Source of the DNA: Henckelia pumila
Lineage: Eukaryota > Streptophyta > Magnoliopsida > Lamiales > Gesneriaceae
Direction of reading: 5' to 3'
Length of the DNA: 64,000 nucleotides
Assembly (NCBI RefSeq): GCF_033568475.1
Contig: NC_133120.1
Span: forward strand, 80,452,151 to 80,516,150
Program-made: the position numbers and the translations under genes
Shown here: piece by piece, positions 26,007 to 38,204 of the stretch
Layout of the letters: each line of letters starts with the position of its first letter
Numbering within the stretch: position 1 is the stretch's first letter
The notes under the pieces: model-generated
Seen by the model: only the letters and a program-made list of their open reading frames with translations
Told to the model about the DNA's origin: nothing
Databases searched by the model: none

Positions 26007-29000
26007 TTATACGATACTAGGCGCATCCCCGTCCCAGTTGCAAACAGCACGTCTCCAACGTGTTCTGATGCAATCCACCAAGGGAGCATGCTGAGGCTTG
26101 GATACTTCAATTGAGATCTCGATCCCACCTGGTTCATTTTTCACTGATTCAGAGGACACCGGCACATCCGCCAAGAATTCCTCTGGTGTCCACCTTGGAG
26201 GAACTGAGACGCTCAATTTCGTTAGTCTTGGTCTTTGAATAGGATTCTCACTTCCAAGTGATGCTAGGGAACCATTACCAACTGATTTTGCAATTCCATT
26301 AAAATGATAGAGATCAAATACTTTCTTACCCATCAAACCAGTTGAATCCTTGACCCCTCCTAAACTCTTGTCTAAGTCTAGAAGAGCCTGCCAGAATTCA
26401 CTCCATACGATGAAACCAGTGCTACAGAGATGCTCAACCTTATCAGGTGGAAGGTTAATGTTGGTTTCCTCAATGACATGATGGAACCCTTCAACACTGA
26501 TGAATCCACCACCTCCACTTTGATCTTGGGCATCAAAAGCCCTCCGGATCTGTGTTTCTCTATGCTCAAATTCATTCTCCTCCTGGACTTTCGTGTCGAG
26601 GGCAAACAAGACTGTGTAGTGAGATTCACTTCCAACAACCCATATCGGCCACTTGGGGCATTTCAGATACTGTCCAACCTTGCAAAAATTAAGGGACTCT
26701 AGCAGGGTGAGGAACCCGACTTCCACAGTTGTTGAGATACCTTTCACAAACATGCCACTGCCTAAGTCCATCTTCCCATCAAACACATTAGCTGCGGCAC
26801 TTCCAGAAAGTAACAGGTTGACGATTTCCTATTTGAGAAAGAAAATGTTAGATGCGAACTATTCCAGTAACCATGCAAAACCATCACGATTATCCAATGG
26901 AAATGAAACTATCATCAATCTGTGGTCACCTGAGATGCATGCCCAAATGGGGCAGTGACTAACGGTTGACTGGGGTCATCCCTGTCTTCTTGAACATTGT
27001 CCTGATGAAAAACCAGGCACTGAATACATTAACTTGCACCATAAACAAATTATAAGGCAAACAACGCATACATGCAGTGATTTGGATAGGAATATTAAGG
27101 CACATGAAGTGTTGATTTTCAAACCTAGTTCAGATTAGTAAAAAAGATATCAGAAGCCTTCATTTCTTCTACGAACAATGGATGGAGATGATTTTGAACC
27201 GCCAAATAGAGTTCAAAGTAAAGACAAAGTAAACAGTGTCCCATGGATAAAACATCTAATCATCGAAAATTGGTAAACTAAACCTGTGTTCTTCATGTTG
27301 AGAAGCACGTCCTATTATTAATAGTTGTTACCAAGTAAAATATGGTTTCCCACTTTCTAAGTACTATCAATATTATAACTATAAAATACAATTGCATGGA
27401 AGGATTCCAAATAAAAATATACTGATATTCGTTAATATTTGGCAAAGTTATCTCCTAATTGAAAGGTTATTGAAAAGTTAAAAAAAAAAAAGGAAGAAAA
27501 AGAAAGAAAGGAGCAAAATAATAGTTACTTATGGGTTCAGCTAGCATCCAATTATTGTTAGTTAGTTGAGAACAGTTTCAGCACTTTATTTATTTTGTTG
27601 TCAGATTTATATCACTTGTCAATGACGCACCACTATTCCTCTGTCACAGATTTTGTGAAAAAGCAAGATATTACATGAGAAAGAATAGCATACCAATCCT
27701 CTGGAGAGCAAGGCAGCTATTAAAAAGAGCAACGCTCCCATACGACTTCGAAAAATAGGAAGCATTGCTTCAAGTTTTTGAAATGCACTCAACTGTGAAG
27801 TGCAGGTGTATATTCTCAAAACCTTCTGCAAATCAGAACCAGATTCAAAAGAAAGACCTTCAAGTGCTTTTGCCAATACCTGTGCAGCAAGTTACAAACA
27901 ATTTGAGAGAGAAATCACGTTTAGGTCAATATCCTACAACATTCTCACCAAGTGCAACACTTTACTAACTTAAATGGCAACTTCATAATCAATAAAAAAT
28001 TTACATAAAGGAGCAGCAATGAAGGTTTTAATGCAATAAAATGCCATAAAAAGTGTGACAAAAATAAATGAAATATGAACTTACCTCATCATTAGACACA
28101 TCCATGGAATCAATAGAATCAACATCAAGAAAATCCAGAGATGCTATCACTACTCTTTCATTACTTCCACACAGAAAGAGTATCTCACTCATACTCATCA
28201 CCAGAGCTCTGTCCAAATGCAGAAAAACTTATTTTACTAAGAAGCAACAACGAATATTTAAAAACAGTTGAAGGAATCAAAATCCAAAAATTAATTAGCA
28301 TTGGTTTCTAAAAAAAATAAAGACCAAATAAAAATAACAGATGCCCCACTTCTTCTCAATCAAGAAAATATTATAGTACATAAATTTCAGAGTATGGCGA
28401 TTTAAAATTTTACAACTATCGGTTGGCATAAAATGTAAAAATTGAATTCGAGGTTCAATGCACCACACACACTATAATAATCTAATTTCAGGAAAAAAGT
28501 TGAACTTTCTTTATCAGAAGTCACCATTATAATTCAACTAAAGTCAAATCACTCTCTATTCTCTTCTTTCACCAGAGTTTTGACCCCTTTTTTCCTGGTT
28601 CGTCTTAAAGCAAGAAAGGATTCAATTCAACAATTTGAACTGTAAAAAAAGATATGTAAAAATATGATCTTTTGTGTCTACTTGTAACCTTCTCGAAGCC
28701 AACGGTTTATTTAGTTATTTTATGCAGAAACATATGAATTCATGAACTCTTTATCATTTCTTTGCTCATATCTAATAGTTTCAGCGGTCGAGACTAAACC
28801 AGCACCAAGTAACACCATTAACAACTAATTTAGAGGATTTCATTACCTTGATCGATTTTCCTCTGTGAGATGATGGGAAATATCTGCGGCAACAGAGTCA
28901 TTATGTGTAACTCTTCTCACGACCGTATCCGCATGCATGCTTGAAAAATTACCAGATTCCTCAGGAGAAAATAGAAGATATTTGAGTACAAAAGCCTGCA

Positions 29001-31792
29001 GAGACGAGATTATATTGTAAGGAAAGCATTACACAGTGAGATGCAGACATGCACTGAATCAGGTACAAGGTGGAATTTTTCTTCCACATGTGGCACAAAT
29101 GTAATGACCACTGATATACAACAATAATAACAATCCAAATTTGAATTTCACTACTTTTCTATCCCAAACTCAGAAGAATCTGGAAGCACTCCAGAACCCA
29201 AACCAGCAACTCGTGAGTCAATTAATGATCCAAGAGAAATGAACCGTTAATAGTAGAAACCAATGTTGGTGATTCAGTCATCCATCTCTCTAACGATTTT
29301 GCTGTCCTTACACTTGAATTAGTTTTTATCTGATTTCCCAATTTATACCCATACAACTTTACTTTGTCAAAGATGGCCTTTTTTTCTCTGTTTATAATAG
29401 ATTTACTGTGAGAAACTTTTAGCACCTCTCCCTAGGCCCAGACACATAAACACAGATATTTTAAATTTTTTACACTATACAGACCTACTCGATCCAACTT
29501 TTCAATAGCATTTGCTCCACACAAACGACCATGTAATGAAATTCCATTGATTTTCAATCCGTAAACTACAAGTAGCGTTGCTAATCATTTCTAAGGAATT
29601 TAGCACACACATAACTCGAATTATTTTTACTAACAGCATAAAAGAGAGCGTTGCTACTCATTTCTAAGGAATTTATCACACACATAACTCAAATTATTTT
29701 TACTAACAGCATAAAAGAGAAGAAATTATGTAAAAAAGAACTAGCACCATTATGAACCGCGAGAATCCAGGCATGAGGGCACCATAATGTTCAGTGAAAC
29801 ATCTTGTCTTCTTATAAATTACATGAGAAAATGGAATTAAAATTTTCATTCAAGTGGACTTCATGCTAGAACTAAGATCAAGACTATGGGTAAATAACAA
29901 GAAAATCATGTATATGTTATTCCGGATAATAATATATTTTCCTTTTGAATCCATTTGGTAAAATGAAAAATAGAGGAAATAGTAAAATTTTATTGCACTA
30001 TGAATTTCTTGAAAAACTCATCTTAAATAAAATTTTCAGGTTTTCACAATGTGCTAAACCAACTAGTAGGCTAAGACTAATTCTTTCCATCAGTCCGTAT
30101 GAATGGGGAATACACCAAGAGAGACGGCATTACAAAGACTAAAATAAAAGAAGGTCATGCGAACAACCTAAACTAAAGGTGCTCTATATTAACGCAAATT
30201 TCATTCATAAGTACTGTTTGAGGACATATGAAATGGTGGTGCGGAACATTGGTTCAGAAAAGAAATCAAACTACATTTCCACATCATCAAGTTAGTGTAC
30301 GATCAAGATGGACCAAACTGATGCATAGTCTTATTGAGAATAAACGATGACCATATTTTAGGTTTTTAGCTGGTCAACTAATCAAGTCTGACCAATGTAA
30401 GGTGTTGAGAATTAACAAAACATATTTAAGGTCGAAATTTACTTCATTTCTTTCAAAAGGAAGATGATAGTTACTTCATCATGTTATATGTTTAGCACAA
30501 CGTAAATTATACAAAATTAGCATAGACCAGCAAAAAGTTAAACTCAAGCTAAACACAAGATAAAAGGAAGTTTTTAAGCTAGAACAACTGCCACACACTT
30601 CTGTTCTTGCTTTTCCAAGCCTTTGGTAATTATCCACGAGTATACACGTTCAATCAGAAAACGCCATAAGGGATAACATCAAGAGGAGCTATGGATAATA
30701 AAATTTGGTTAAAAGTTCGCCATTTAAATGAGAATTATGAGGTTTTTAACCAAAAGAATAACTTCTATGTAAAGTAGATGACCCTAAAATGTCATATCGG
30801 CATCTGAATTACATAGATGTTAACATAAAATAAAAATCTGATATCTTTCTTTAGTAGTAACATAATTAAATAAAAAAAGAGCTAGCAAAGTAAATAAATA
30901 TGACATCGTGCTATAACAAATCCCCCAGAGTTTAGATATTAAAGTTTTTTTTTTCTCTTTTTCGATATTTATGATATACTAATAAATCATGAAAGAACAA
31001 GGCAGGACAGACTTGCTGACAAAAGATCCAAAAATCTAAAACTTAATCACATAAAAGAACCTTCTAAGTTCAAGTCGACTAGCAATTCAAAATTCAAATT
31101 AGAAATAGCACTGTTACTTGTATAGCTGCTAACACGCCACATGGCCCACCCTCATGCTGCACTAACCCCATAGATGTTTCTGGATCAGGACTAAATCTGC
31201 ATAGGAAATTTTTGCTCCAAAGCATTAAAAAAACTATATAGTCAAGCTCGTTTTTTTGCCAACGGGCAATCAAAGTACTTCAATTTCTAATAACATAAAG
31301 TTTAATTCTTTTATTCAAACCGTTTTACCTTATACCCTGATTGCTCCACTGTGCAAGCACATCTTTACTAACTCTGTTCCCAAAAATCATCGAGAAGAGC
31401 TTATTAGCCTCGTCTCCTGATAATAAAGCCCCAAGACTTGCACTTTTTACCTCAGCATTCTCCAAGCTCACACCCTTTCCTTTTTTCTCAACTTCTAAAC
31501 CCATAATTTCCACGTCCTTCACCTTCTCCACATTCTTCACAGCATTCTTAGCTGCCTCCATCTGCTTTTCCGCAGCACTCTTAGCTGATGCCATCCGCTT
31601 CTCCGCAGCAGCAGCCATCAATTCCCGCTGCAACCTCCGATTCTTTACCTCTGGCGATTCCTCCGCAGGAGCCGGCTCGCCAACAACAGGTGTATTCTCC
31701 ATCGGCTTGCTCCTCTTTGGCTCCGGTGACTCGTTCTGTTGCATGCTCAATCTCAATGCCATCTTCAGATCCTCCTCTTCTTGATCCGCCAT
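26007..31792 (-). CDS. MINDY-3/4-type deubiquitinase with N-terminal UIM-like helix
   Basis: Predicted cysteine protease that trims Lys48-linked polyubiquitin (MINDY family). Seven exons: 31792-31329, 31196-31118, 28995-28847, 28208-28085, 27879-27694, 27001-26930, 26828-26007. All have GT-AG borders and matching phases, giving 631 aa. The N-terminus EEEDLKMALRLSMQQ resembles a ubiquitin-interacting motif. It is followed by an Ala/Lys-rich helical stretch (about residues 50-110). The catalytic core carries the nucleophile in GGPCGVLAAIQ and the histidine in VGSESHYTVLF. Between them is a long helical region with LGALLSGDEANKLFSMIFG at its start. Near the C-terminus FDAQDQSGGGGFISVEGFHHVI looks like one EF-hand loop, as in MINDY-3 proteins. 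Plant annotations often call it a ubiquitin-interaction-motif protein. Intron 2 is 2.1 kb. The reading frame is intact. Confidence 0.92.
29575..29720. repeat. Tandem duplication, 73-bp unit, two copies, intronic
   Basis: GCGTTGCTAATCATTTCTAA at 29575 recurs as GCGTTGCTACTCATTTCTAA at 29648, and both units end GCATAAAAGAGA with only a few differences. It sits in intron 2 of the deubiquitinase gene. Confidence 0.9.
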
Positions 31793-31895
31793 TTACATGT
31801 ATACAGATCGAATTACAAAAATAAATCTCCAACTTGAAAATCAGATTTCCATCCGAGATCAAACTTAAATAATCGAGCCCAAATCGAGCGAGCAA

Positions 31896-31904
31896 CTAGG
31901 GTTT
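31896..31904 (-). promoter_or_regulatory. Telo-box (AAACCCTAG) in deubiquitinase leader
   Basis: AAACCCTAG on the minus strand about 104 bp upstream of the ATG. Telo-boxes are common near start sites of plant housekeeping genes. Function is inferred only from the motif and its position. Confidence 0.5.
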
Positions 31905-32297
31905 CAAATTCAATCCAAGGAACTCGTCTAATTGCGTATTACAACAGTATATGTACGAAAATCTATACTAAAATTCATCCAATCACAAGAAATTTTTTTG
32001 GAAAATTAACCGATTGCAAAGTAATTGAGATATATATAATCTGACACAGAGAATCGGAACACCGGGATAGGGCTTTGAAATTGAAACCGAAATGAATAAC
32101 GGGAAATTTCCGAGGTAGACGAGAAGATGCAAAACGATGACGTTTTGTCCAATCTCGAAGCTTTATTGATTCCCTTTTGGACAAGTGTCTTCCGGAAAAA
32201 CGAAAAGTCGATTTTATCCTTAGGTTCAATAATTTTTCACTTGCTTTTTACTGTATTTTTTTCATTATAATGTCAAATTGGTGTATAATATATATAT

Positions 32298-32535
32298 TGT
32301 TGAAAATATATTATATTATATTAGAATTGTTGAAAATTGAGTTGTATTATTTTGAAAATTAGTGTGTGATGATGTAGATGATGATGATTTAATTTTTGGA
32401 CTAATCTCTCATTGAGATCTATAAATAGGTCTCTCCATTTGTGTAAAAAAACACAATTTTAGAGAATAAATTTAAAGTGTGGAGTTTGAGAATATTTTGA
32501 GTTTTTGAGTTTTATAAATTTTACTTTTCACAACA
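32298..32535 (+). repeat. Copia-1 5' LTR
   Basis: Starts TGTTGAAAATATA, ends TTCACAACA; TATA box TATAAATAGG at 32420-32429. Confidence 0.95.
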
Positions 32536-32553
32536 TGTTATCAGCACGAGCGC
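32536..32553 (+). promoter_or_regulatory. Copia-1 primer-binding region
   Basis: TGTTATCAGCACGAGC directly follows the LTR. It resembles the initiator-Met type TGGTATCAGAGC with two changes; the same sequence follows the LTR of copy 2. Confidence 0.7.
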
Positions 32554-32794
32554 TCGAAGGTTCTCTATAATTTCCGACGCTCCAAAATACAAGAAGAAGT
32601 CAAAAATATTCAACAAGTAAGAATTTTTATCTTACTGTTTATATATTTTTATTGTGTATATATTAATATATAATATCATGTTATGAATTTTTTTAAAAAA
32701 CTTGTTATAAATCCTGGGAGGATGTTAAGACGACATCCCACACTCCCGGTAAGGGATACGACAAGTATAGCCTCTAAGATTTTTAAGCATTATA

Positions 32795-32975
32795 ATCATA
32801 TTTGTATAATGTCATATTATTATATAAAAGGTTGTCTATGACACCGATCTTATAATAATGTGATATGATATACTATACCTGACTTTATACTAACTATATT
32901 GGTATAATTTCACAATATTATATAAAAGACTGTCTACGACACCGATCTTATAATAATGTGATATGATATACATAA
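32795..32975 (+). repeat. Leader tandem repeat of copia-1, two units of about 108 bp
   Basis: TATATAAAAGGTTGTCTATG at 32821 recurs as TATATAAAAGACTGTCTACG at 32929, each followed by ACACCGATCTTATAATAATG. Copy 2 of the element has four units of the same repeat. Confidence 0.85.
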
Positions 32976-33183
32976 TTATTTAATTATGATTATCATTATA
33001 TGCATTGTATCATTATCACAAATTTTTATTCAACACATACTCGATTTTTCTTTACCCCCAACGGTCACAAACGGCTAGTTTTTGGCCTATAAATATTTTC
33101 ACTCAAACTCATTTTCAATCACACCAAAATTCATTCTTCATCTCAAAATATTTTCTCCTCGGTTTTTTTCGAAAAAGAAGAAG

Positions 33184-33357
33184 ATGGAGTTTTTGGCTTT
33201 TCTAAGGATATTTTTCATAACGATTATGATCATCATGCTCACGAGTTTTGTACTCACCAGCGATTTTCCACCACATGCTTTTTCTCTATTTGTACACTTA
33301 CTTGTACTCATCGTTTATCCATTATTTTGTATTGTCATATTAATGGAAATTAACTAA
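33184..33357 (+). CDS. Short hydrophobic ORF in the copia-1 leader (57 aa)
   Basis: I do not recognise a family. The peptide starts MEFLAFLRIFFITIMIIMLT and ends YPLFCIVILMEIN. Two strongly hydrophobic stretches (about residues 4-25 and 35-54) are separated by a short polar turn with a DFPP motif, so it could be a two-pass membrane peptide. The related element at 45053-45232 has an intact 59-aa counterpart whose differences are substitutions and an in-frame 6-base length change. Gag and pol in both copies are broken, which makes conservation of this ORF notable. It lies wholly within the predicted leader intron; its last codons and stop coincide with the branch-point-like motif, so part of the conservation may be for splicing. 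Confidence 0.4.
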   Translation: MEFLAFLRIFFITIMIIMLTSFVLTSDFPPHAFSLFVHLLVLIVYPLFCIVILMEIN

Positions 33358-33388
33358 TAAAATGCATTGTTATTTTTCTAGTACCACC

Positions 33389-34429
33389 ATGTCAAACTTG
33401 GCAAAGCTTGAATTCGTTGCACTCGATATCACTGGAAAAAATTATATGTCATGGACTCTTGATGTTGAGATGCATCTTGAGTCATTGGGTCTAAGTGAAA
33501 GCATTAAAGAAAATAATATATCAACCTCACAAGATAAAGCAAAAACTATGATTTTCTTGCGCCGACATCTTGATGAAGGGTTGAAATGTGAGTATCTCAC
33601 AGAAAAAGACCCAATGACTTTATGGAAAGGGCTGAAAGAAAGATTTGAGCATATAAGGGAAGTGATACTCCCGACCGCCCGTGATGAATGGAATACGTTG
33701 AGATTCCAAGACTTTAAAAAAGTCAGTGATTATAATTCTGTGATGTATCGAATAGTCTCGCAATTAAAATTCTGTGGACTTGAAGTCACAGAGATGGAAA
33801 TGCTTGAGAAAACATTTTCCACTTTTCACGCATCGAATATAACTCTACAATAACATTATAGAGTGCGTGGATTTTCGAGATATTCCGAACTAATCGCATG
33901 TCTTCTTGTGGCGGAAAAGAACAACGAATTATTAGTAAGAAATCATCAATCCCGATCCACTGGATCAACGGCATTTCCTGAAGCAAATGTCGTAATGAAA
34001 AATGAAAACCAAAATCAAAGGAATAGACCAGATTTTGGTCGTGGACGAGGTCGAGGACGTGGGCGTGGACGTGGACGTATAAATGACCGTGGTCGTGGAC
34101 GCGGTCGTGGATATGAAAATAATCGAGATAGTTATTTCAGTAACTCATCTCAAAAGAGCGTCACGCACCACCCACTAAAAAGGCAGCATGAAAACATGAG
34201 TGAAAATGAAAATCACTCAAAAAGAACCGAGAGTGTTTGTTATAGATGTGGCACTCCGGAACATTGGTCACGAACTTGTCGAGCCCCCGAGCACCTTTGT
34301 AAGCTCTATAAAGAATCGATAAAGGGGAAAGGAAAAGAGACCAATTTTGTTGAAAATAGTGACCATTTAATTGGTTCAACTAGTTTTAGTGCTGCAGATT
34401 TTTTGAATGATTTCGAAGACATTGATTAA
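33389..34429 (+). pseudogene. Copia-1 gag, one in-frame stop
   Basis: Nucleocapsid/capsid protein. The frame runs from MSNLAKLEFVALDITGKNY through the copia gag core (YMSWTLDVEMHLESLGL, DEGLKCEYLTEKDP, TLWKGLKERF). A TAA at about 33851-33853 replaces a Gln codon (the next residues are HYRVRGF). The same frame then continues through an Arg/Gly-rich RNA-binding stretch, a CCHC zinc knuckle (CYRCGTPEHWSRTC) and ends in NDFEDID. The terminal stop at 34427-34429 is also present in copy 2, so it is probably the normal gag terminator of this family. I start at 33389, after the predicted intron; an in-frame ATG at 33362 would add nine residues. Confidence 0.88.
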
Positions 34430-34552
34430 AAGATTGGTGGGACTAGTGTAACAAATTTGTATTTTTCATGCATTTTTGTATTATAAAGCATGTTATATTT
34501 TACATTTGTATTGTACTTAATTTTTCTTTATTACATTTTTGTGAAGTTTGAT

Positions 34553-37500
34553 ATGGAAAATGCTATGAGCAAACATGGAAATAATATCATGGAAATTTGC
34601 ATACCGGATAGTGGTACAACGCACACTAATCTGCGAGATGAAAGATATTTCTTGGAACTAAAACCAACAAAAACAATGGTGAATACAATATCAGGTCCTG
34701 TAGACTTGATTGAAGGTTTTGGTAAAGCGAAATTTTTGTTACCTAATGGTACAAAATTTTTGATAAATGATGCTTTATATTCACCACGATCGAAAAGAAA
34801 TTTGTTGAGTTTTAATGACATATATTCTCATGGGTATGATACTGAGACAATGACTAATGGAAATCAGAAATATATGTGTCTTACCACATATAAGTCAGGA
34901 AAGAAATTTGTAGTTGAGAAACTACCAATGCTCCCTACTGGATTGCATTATACACATATAAGTCCAATTGAATCAAATATGGTGATGGATAATTCATCAA
35001 TATTAACAAATTGGCATGATCGATTGGGACATCCTGGTTCAACAATGATGCGAAGAATTATTGAAAATACACATGGTCATCCACTGAAAGACCAGAAGAT
35101 CTTTCAGAATAATAAGTTTCAATGTAAAGCATGTTCACTTGGAAAACTTATTATAAGACCATCACCAGCTAAAATCCAAACTGAATCACCCATATTTCTT
35201 GAACGTATTCAGGGTGATATTTGTGGGCCAATTCATCCACCATGTGGACCATTTCGATACTTTATGGTATTGATCGATGCCTCTAGCAGATGGTCATATG
35301 TATGCTTATTGTCAACTCGGAATGTGGCATTTGCAAGATTGATGGCTCAAATAATAAAATGCGAAATCAATTTCCCGATTATACAATCAAGAAAATAAGA
35401 CTTGATAATGTTGGAGAATTTACATCCCAGACTTTCAATGATTATTGTATGTCAATGGGAATCACTGTTGAACATCATGTAGCTCATGTTCATACGCAAA
35501 ATGGATTAGCTGAATCATTGATTAAACGTCTACAACTGATTGCTAGACCAATGATTATGAAAACAAAACTCCCTATTTCTATATGGGGACATGAAATTTT
35601 ACATGCTGCGGCATTAATTCGCATCAGACCAAGTGCATATCATAAATTCTCCCCATTGCAACTTGCATCTGGTAAACCAAATATCTCTCATCTAAGAATT
35701 TTTGGATGTATGGTGTATGTGCCTATTGCACCACCTCAACGATCAAAAATGGGTCCTCAAAGAAAAATTGGTATTTATATCGGTTATGATAGTCCATCAA
35801 TAATTCGATATCTTGAGCCTCAGACAGGCGATGTGTTTACAGCACGCTTTGCTGATTGTCATTTTAAAGAAGAAATATTCCCAATGTTAGGGGGAGAAAA
35901 GAAACACATCGAAAAAGAAATCACATGGTATGTACCATCATTGTTACATTTGGATCTAAGGACCAAACAATGTGAAAAAGATGTACAACAAATTGTACAT
36001 TTGCAAATAATAGCAAATCAAATGCCAGATGCATTTGCAGACACAAAAGGGGTGACAAAATCATATATACATGCTATAAATGCCCCCCCCCCCCCCCAGC
36101 TCGAATTGAAATTCCAAAAAAACAGATTGAAGACACTCATGATGTCATTAAACGCCTGAAGCGTGGAAGGCCAGTCGGTTCCAAGGATAAAAATCCTAGA
36201 AAAAAAAAACATAGAGAAGCACGATGATCATAAAATAGAAAATGGTGTTCCAGAAGAAACACCTGATGATGAAAATGTTCTGTCAGAACCACAAACTGAC
36301 GAGAATCGTGAAATGTCTATCAATTATATTAATATTGGAAAAATATGGAACCGAAAAGACATAGAAGATATTGATGAGATATTTTCTTATAATGTGGCTT
36401 GTGACATCATAAATAAAAATGAGGATCATGAACCAAAATCTTTTGGTGAATGTAAAACTCGTCATGATTGGGCCAAATGGAAAGATGCCATCCAAATTGA
36501 ATTGGATTCGCTGAATAAACATAATGTTTTTGGACCTATAGTCCTCACACCTGAAGGTGTAAAACCTGTTGGATACAAATGAGTTTTTATTCGAAAGCGA
36601 AATGAGAAAAATGAAATAGTGAGATATAAATCTAGACTTGTTGCACAAGGTTTTTCTCAAAGGTCTGGAATTGATTATGAAGAAACGTATTCTCCTGTTA
36701 TGGATGCAATTACGTTTCGATATTTGATTAGTTTGACAGTGTCTGAAAATTTGGAAATGTGTCTTATGGATGTTGTTACAGCTTACTTATACGGATCACT
36801 TGATAGTGATATATACATGAAAATCCCTGAAGGATTTAAGATGCCTGAAGCACAAAGTTCAAAATCCAGAGAATTTTATTCTGTAAAATTGCAAAGATTA
36901 TTATATGGGTTGAAGCAATCAGGCCGAATGTGGTATAATCGGCTAAGTGATCACTTGATGAAAAAAGGATACGTAAATGATCCAATATGCCTTTGTGTTT
37001 TCATCAAGAAAACAACATCCGGATGTGTAATCATTGCTGTATATGTTGATGATTTAAACATCATTGGAACGAATAAAGAAATTCAAGAAGTTATGATGTA
37101 CTTGAAAGAATAATTTGAAATGAAGGATCTTGGAAAAACCAAGTACTGTCTGGGTTTGCAAATCGAACAAAAAAAATGTGGAATTTTTGTTCACCAGGCA
37201 AATTATACAGAAAAGATCCTTAAACGTTTTAATATGGATAAATCAAATTCATTAAGTACTCCAATGGTTGTAAGATCATTAAACATAGAAAAAGATCCAT
37301 TCCGTCCATGTGAGGATGATGAAGTTATTCTTGGTCTAAAAGTACCATATCTAAGTGTCATTGGTGCCCTTATGTATCTTGCAAATTGCACTAGACTTGA
37401 TATATCTTTTGCTGTAAATTATTGGCAAGATTCAGTTTATATCCAACAAAGAGGCACTGGAACGGAATTAAACATATATTCCGTTATCTACGAGGAACGA

Positions 37501-38039
37501 CAGATTTGGGACTTTTGTACTCAAAAGACACCAATCAAAGTATAATTGGTTATGCTGATGCTGGATATTTATCTGATCCACATAAGGCACATTCCCAAAC
37601 CGGATATGTATTTACTCGTGGAGGCACCGCAATTTCTTGGCGTTCACAGAAACAAACACTCGTAACAACTTCATCAAATCACGCCGAGATTATTGCATTA
37701 CATGAAGCAAGTCGTGAATGTGTGTGGTTAAAATCAATGACACAACATATCCAAACTTCTTGTGGATTATCAGTAGACAAGAAGCCTGTGACGTTGTATA
37801 AAGACAATGCTGCATGTATTTCTCAAATGAAATAAGGATACATCAAAAGTGACAGAATCAAACATATCCCCCCAAAGTTCTTTGCCTACACTCAAGAGCT
37901 TGAGAAGAATAAAGATATTGATATCTGTTACATTCAATCAAGTGAGAACTCATCAGATCTCTTCACAAAGGCACTTCCCACGACGATATTCAGAAAGCAT
38001 ATATACAACATTGGGATGCGCAATCTACGGAATATGTGA
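34553..38039 (+). pseudogene. Copia-1 pol: protease, integrase, reverse transcriptase, RNase H
   Basis: Polyprotein remains in order: aspartic protease (IPDSGTTHT), integrase zinc finger (HDRLGHP with CKAC), integrase core with Asp, Asp and Glu in GDICGP, RLDNVGEF and QNGLAES, reverse transcriptase (YVDDLNI catalytic box) and RNase H (GYADAGYLSD). Breaks seen: a one-base loss near 35361 (copy 2 keeps AAATTGCG where this copy has AAATGCG); a poly-C run near 36080 that shifts frame, reversed near a poly-A run at about 36200; TGA at 36580-36582 in place of Trp; TAA at 37111-37113; a one-base loss near 37420; TAA at 37833-37835. Protease active-site residues and YVDD are retained, but no functional polyprotein is possible. 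Confidence 0.92.
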
Positions 38040-38204
38040 AGAATCACTCATATTAAAATGAGGGGGAGTTTACGTGGCTGCACTCTTTTTTTCTTGCTAT
38101 GGTTTTTATCCCACTGGGTTTTTTCTAGTAAGGTTTTTAACGAGGCAACATAAAACACGTAATAAAGACAATCATCATATGACGATCATCATCACAAGGG
38201 GGAG

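Larger units (their letters stand above)
32617..33381 (+). other. Predicted leader intron of copia-1
   Basis: Donor CAACAA/GTAAGA at 32617. At the other end come TTAACTAATAAAA (branch-point-like CTAAT), a T-rich tract and TTTTTCTAG at 33381, seven bases before the gag ATG at 33389. Copy 2 has the same layout with donor CAACAA/GTAAGT. Removing the intron would take out about 765 bases including a tandem repeat and a short upstream ORF, placing gag near the 5' end of the RNA. This is a prediction from splice signals and conservation, not shown by RNA. Confidence 0.55.

Noticed and set aside
31341-31784. 147-codon plus-strand frame
   Set aside because: Mirror of deubiquitinase exon 1, whose phase, domains and splice sites are well supported on the minus strand.
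33005-33205. 66-codon frame upstream of the mini-ORF
   Set aside because: Overlaps the copia leader in another frame and has no counterpart at the matching position of copy 2.
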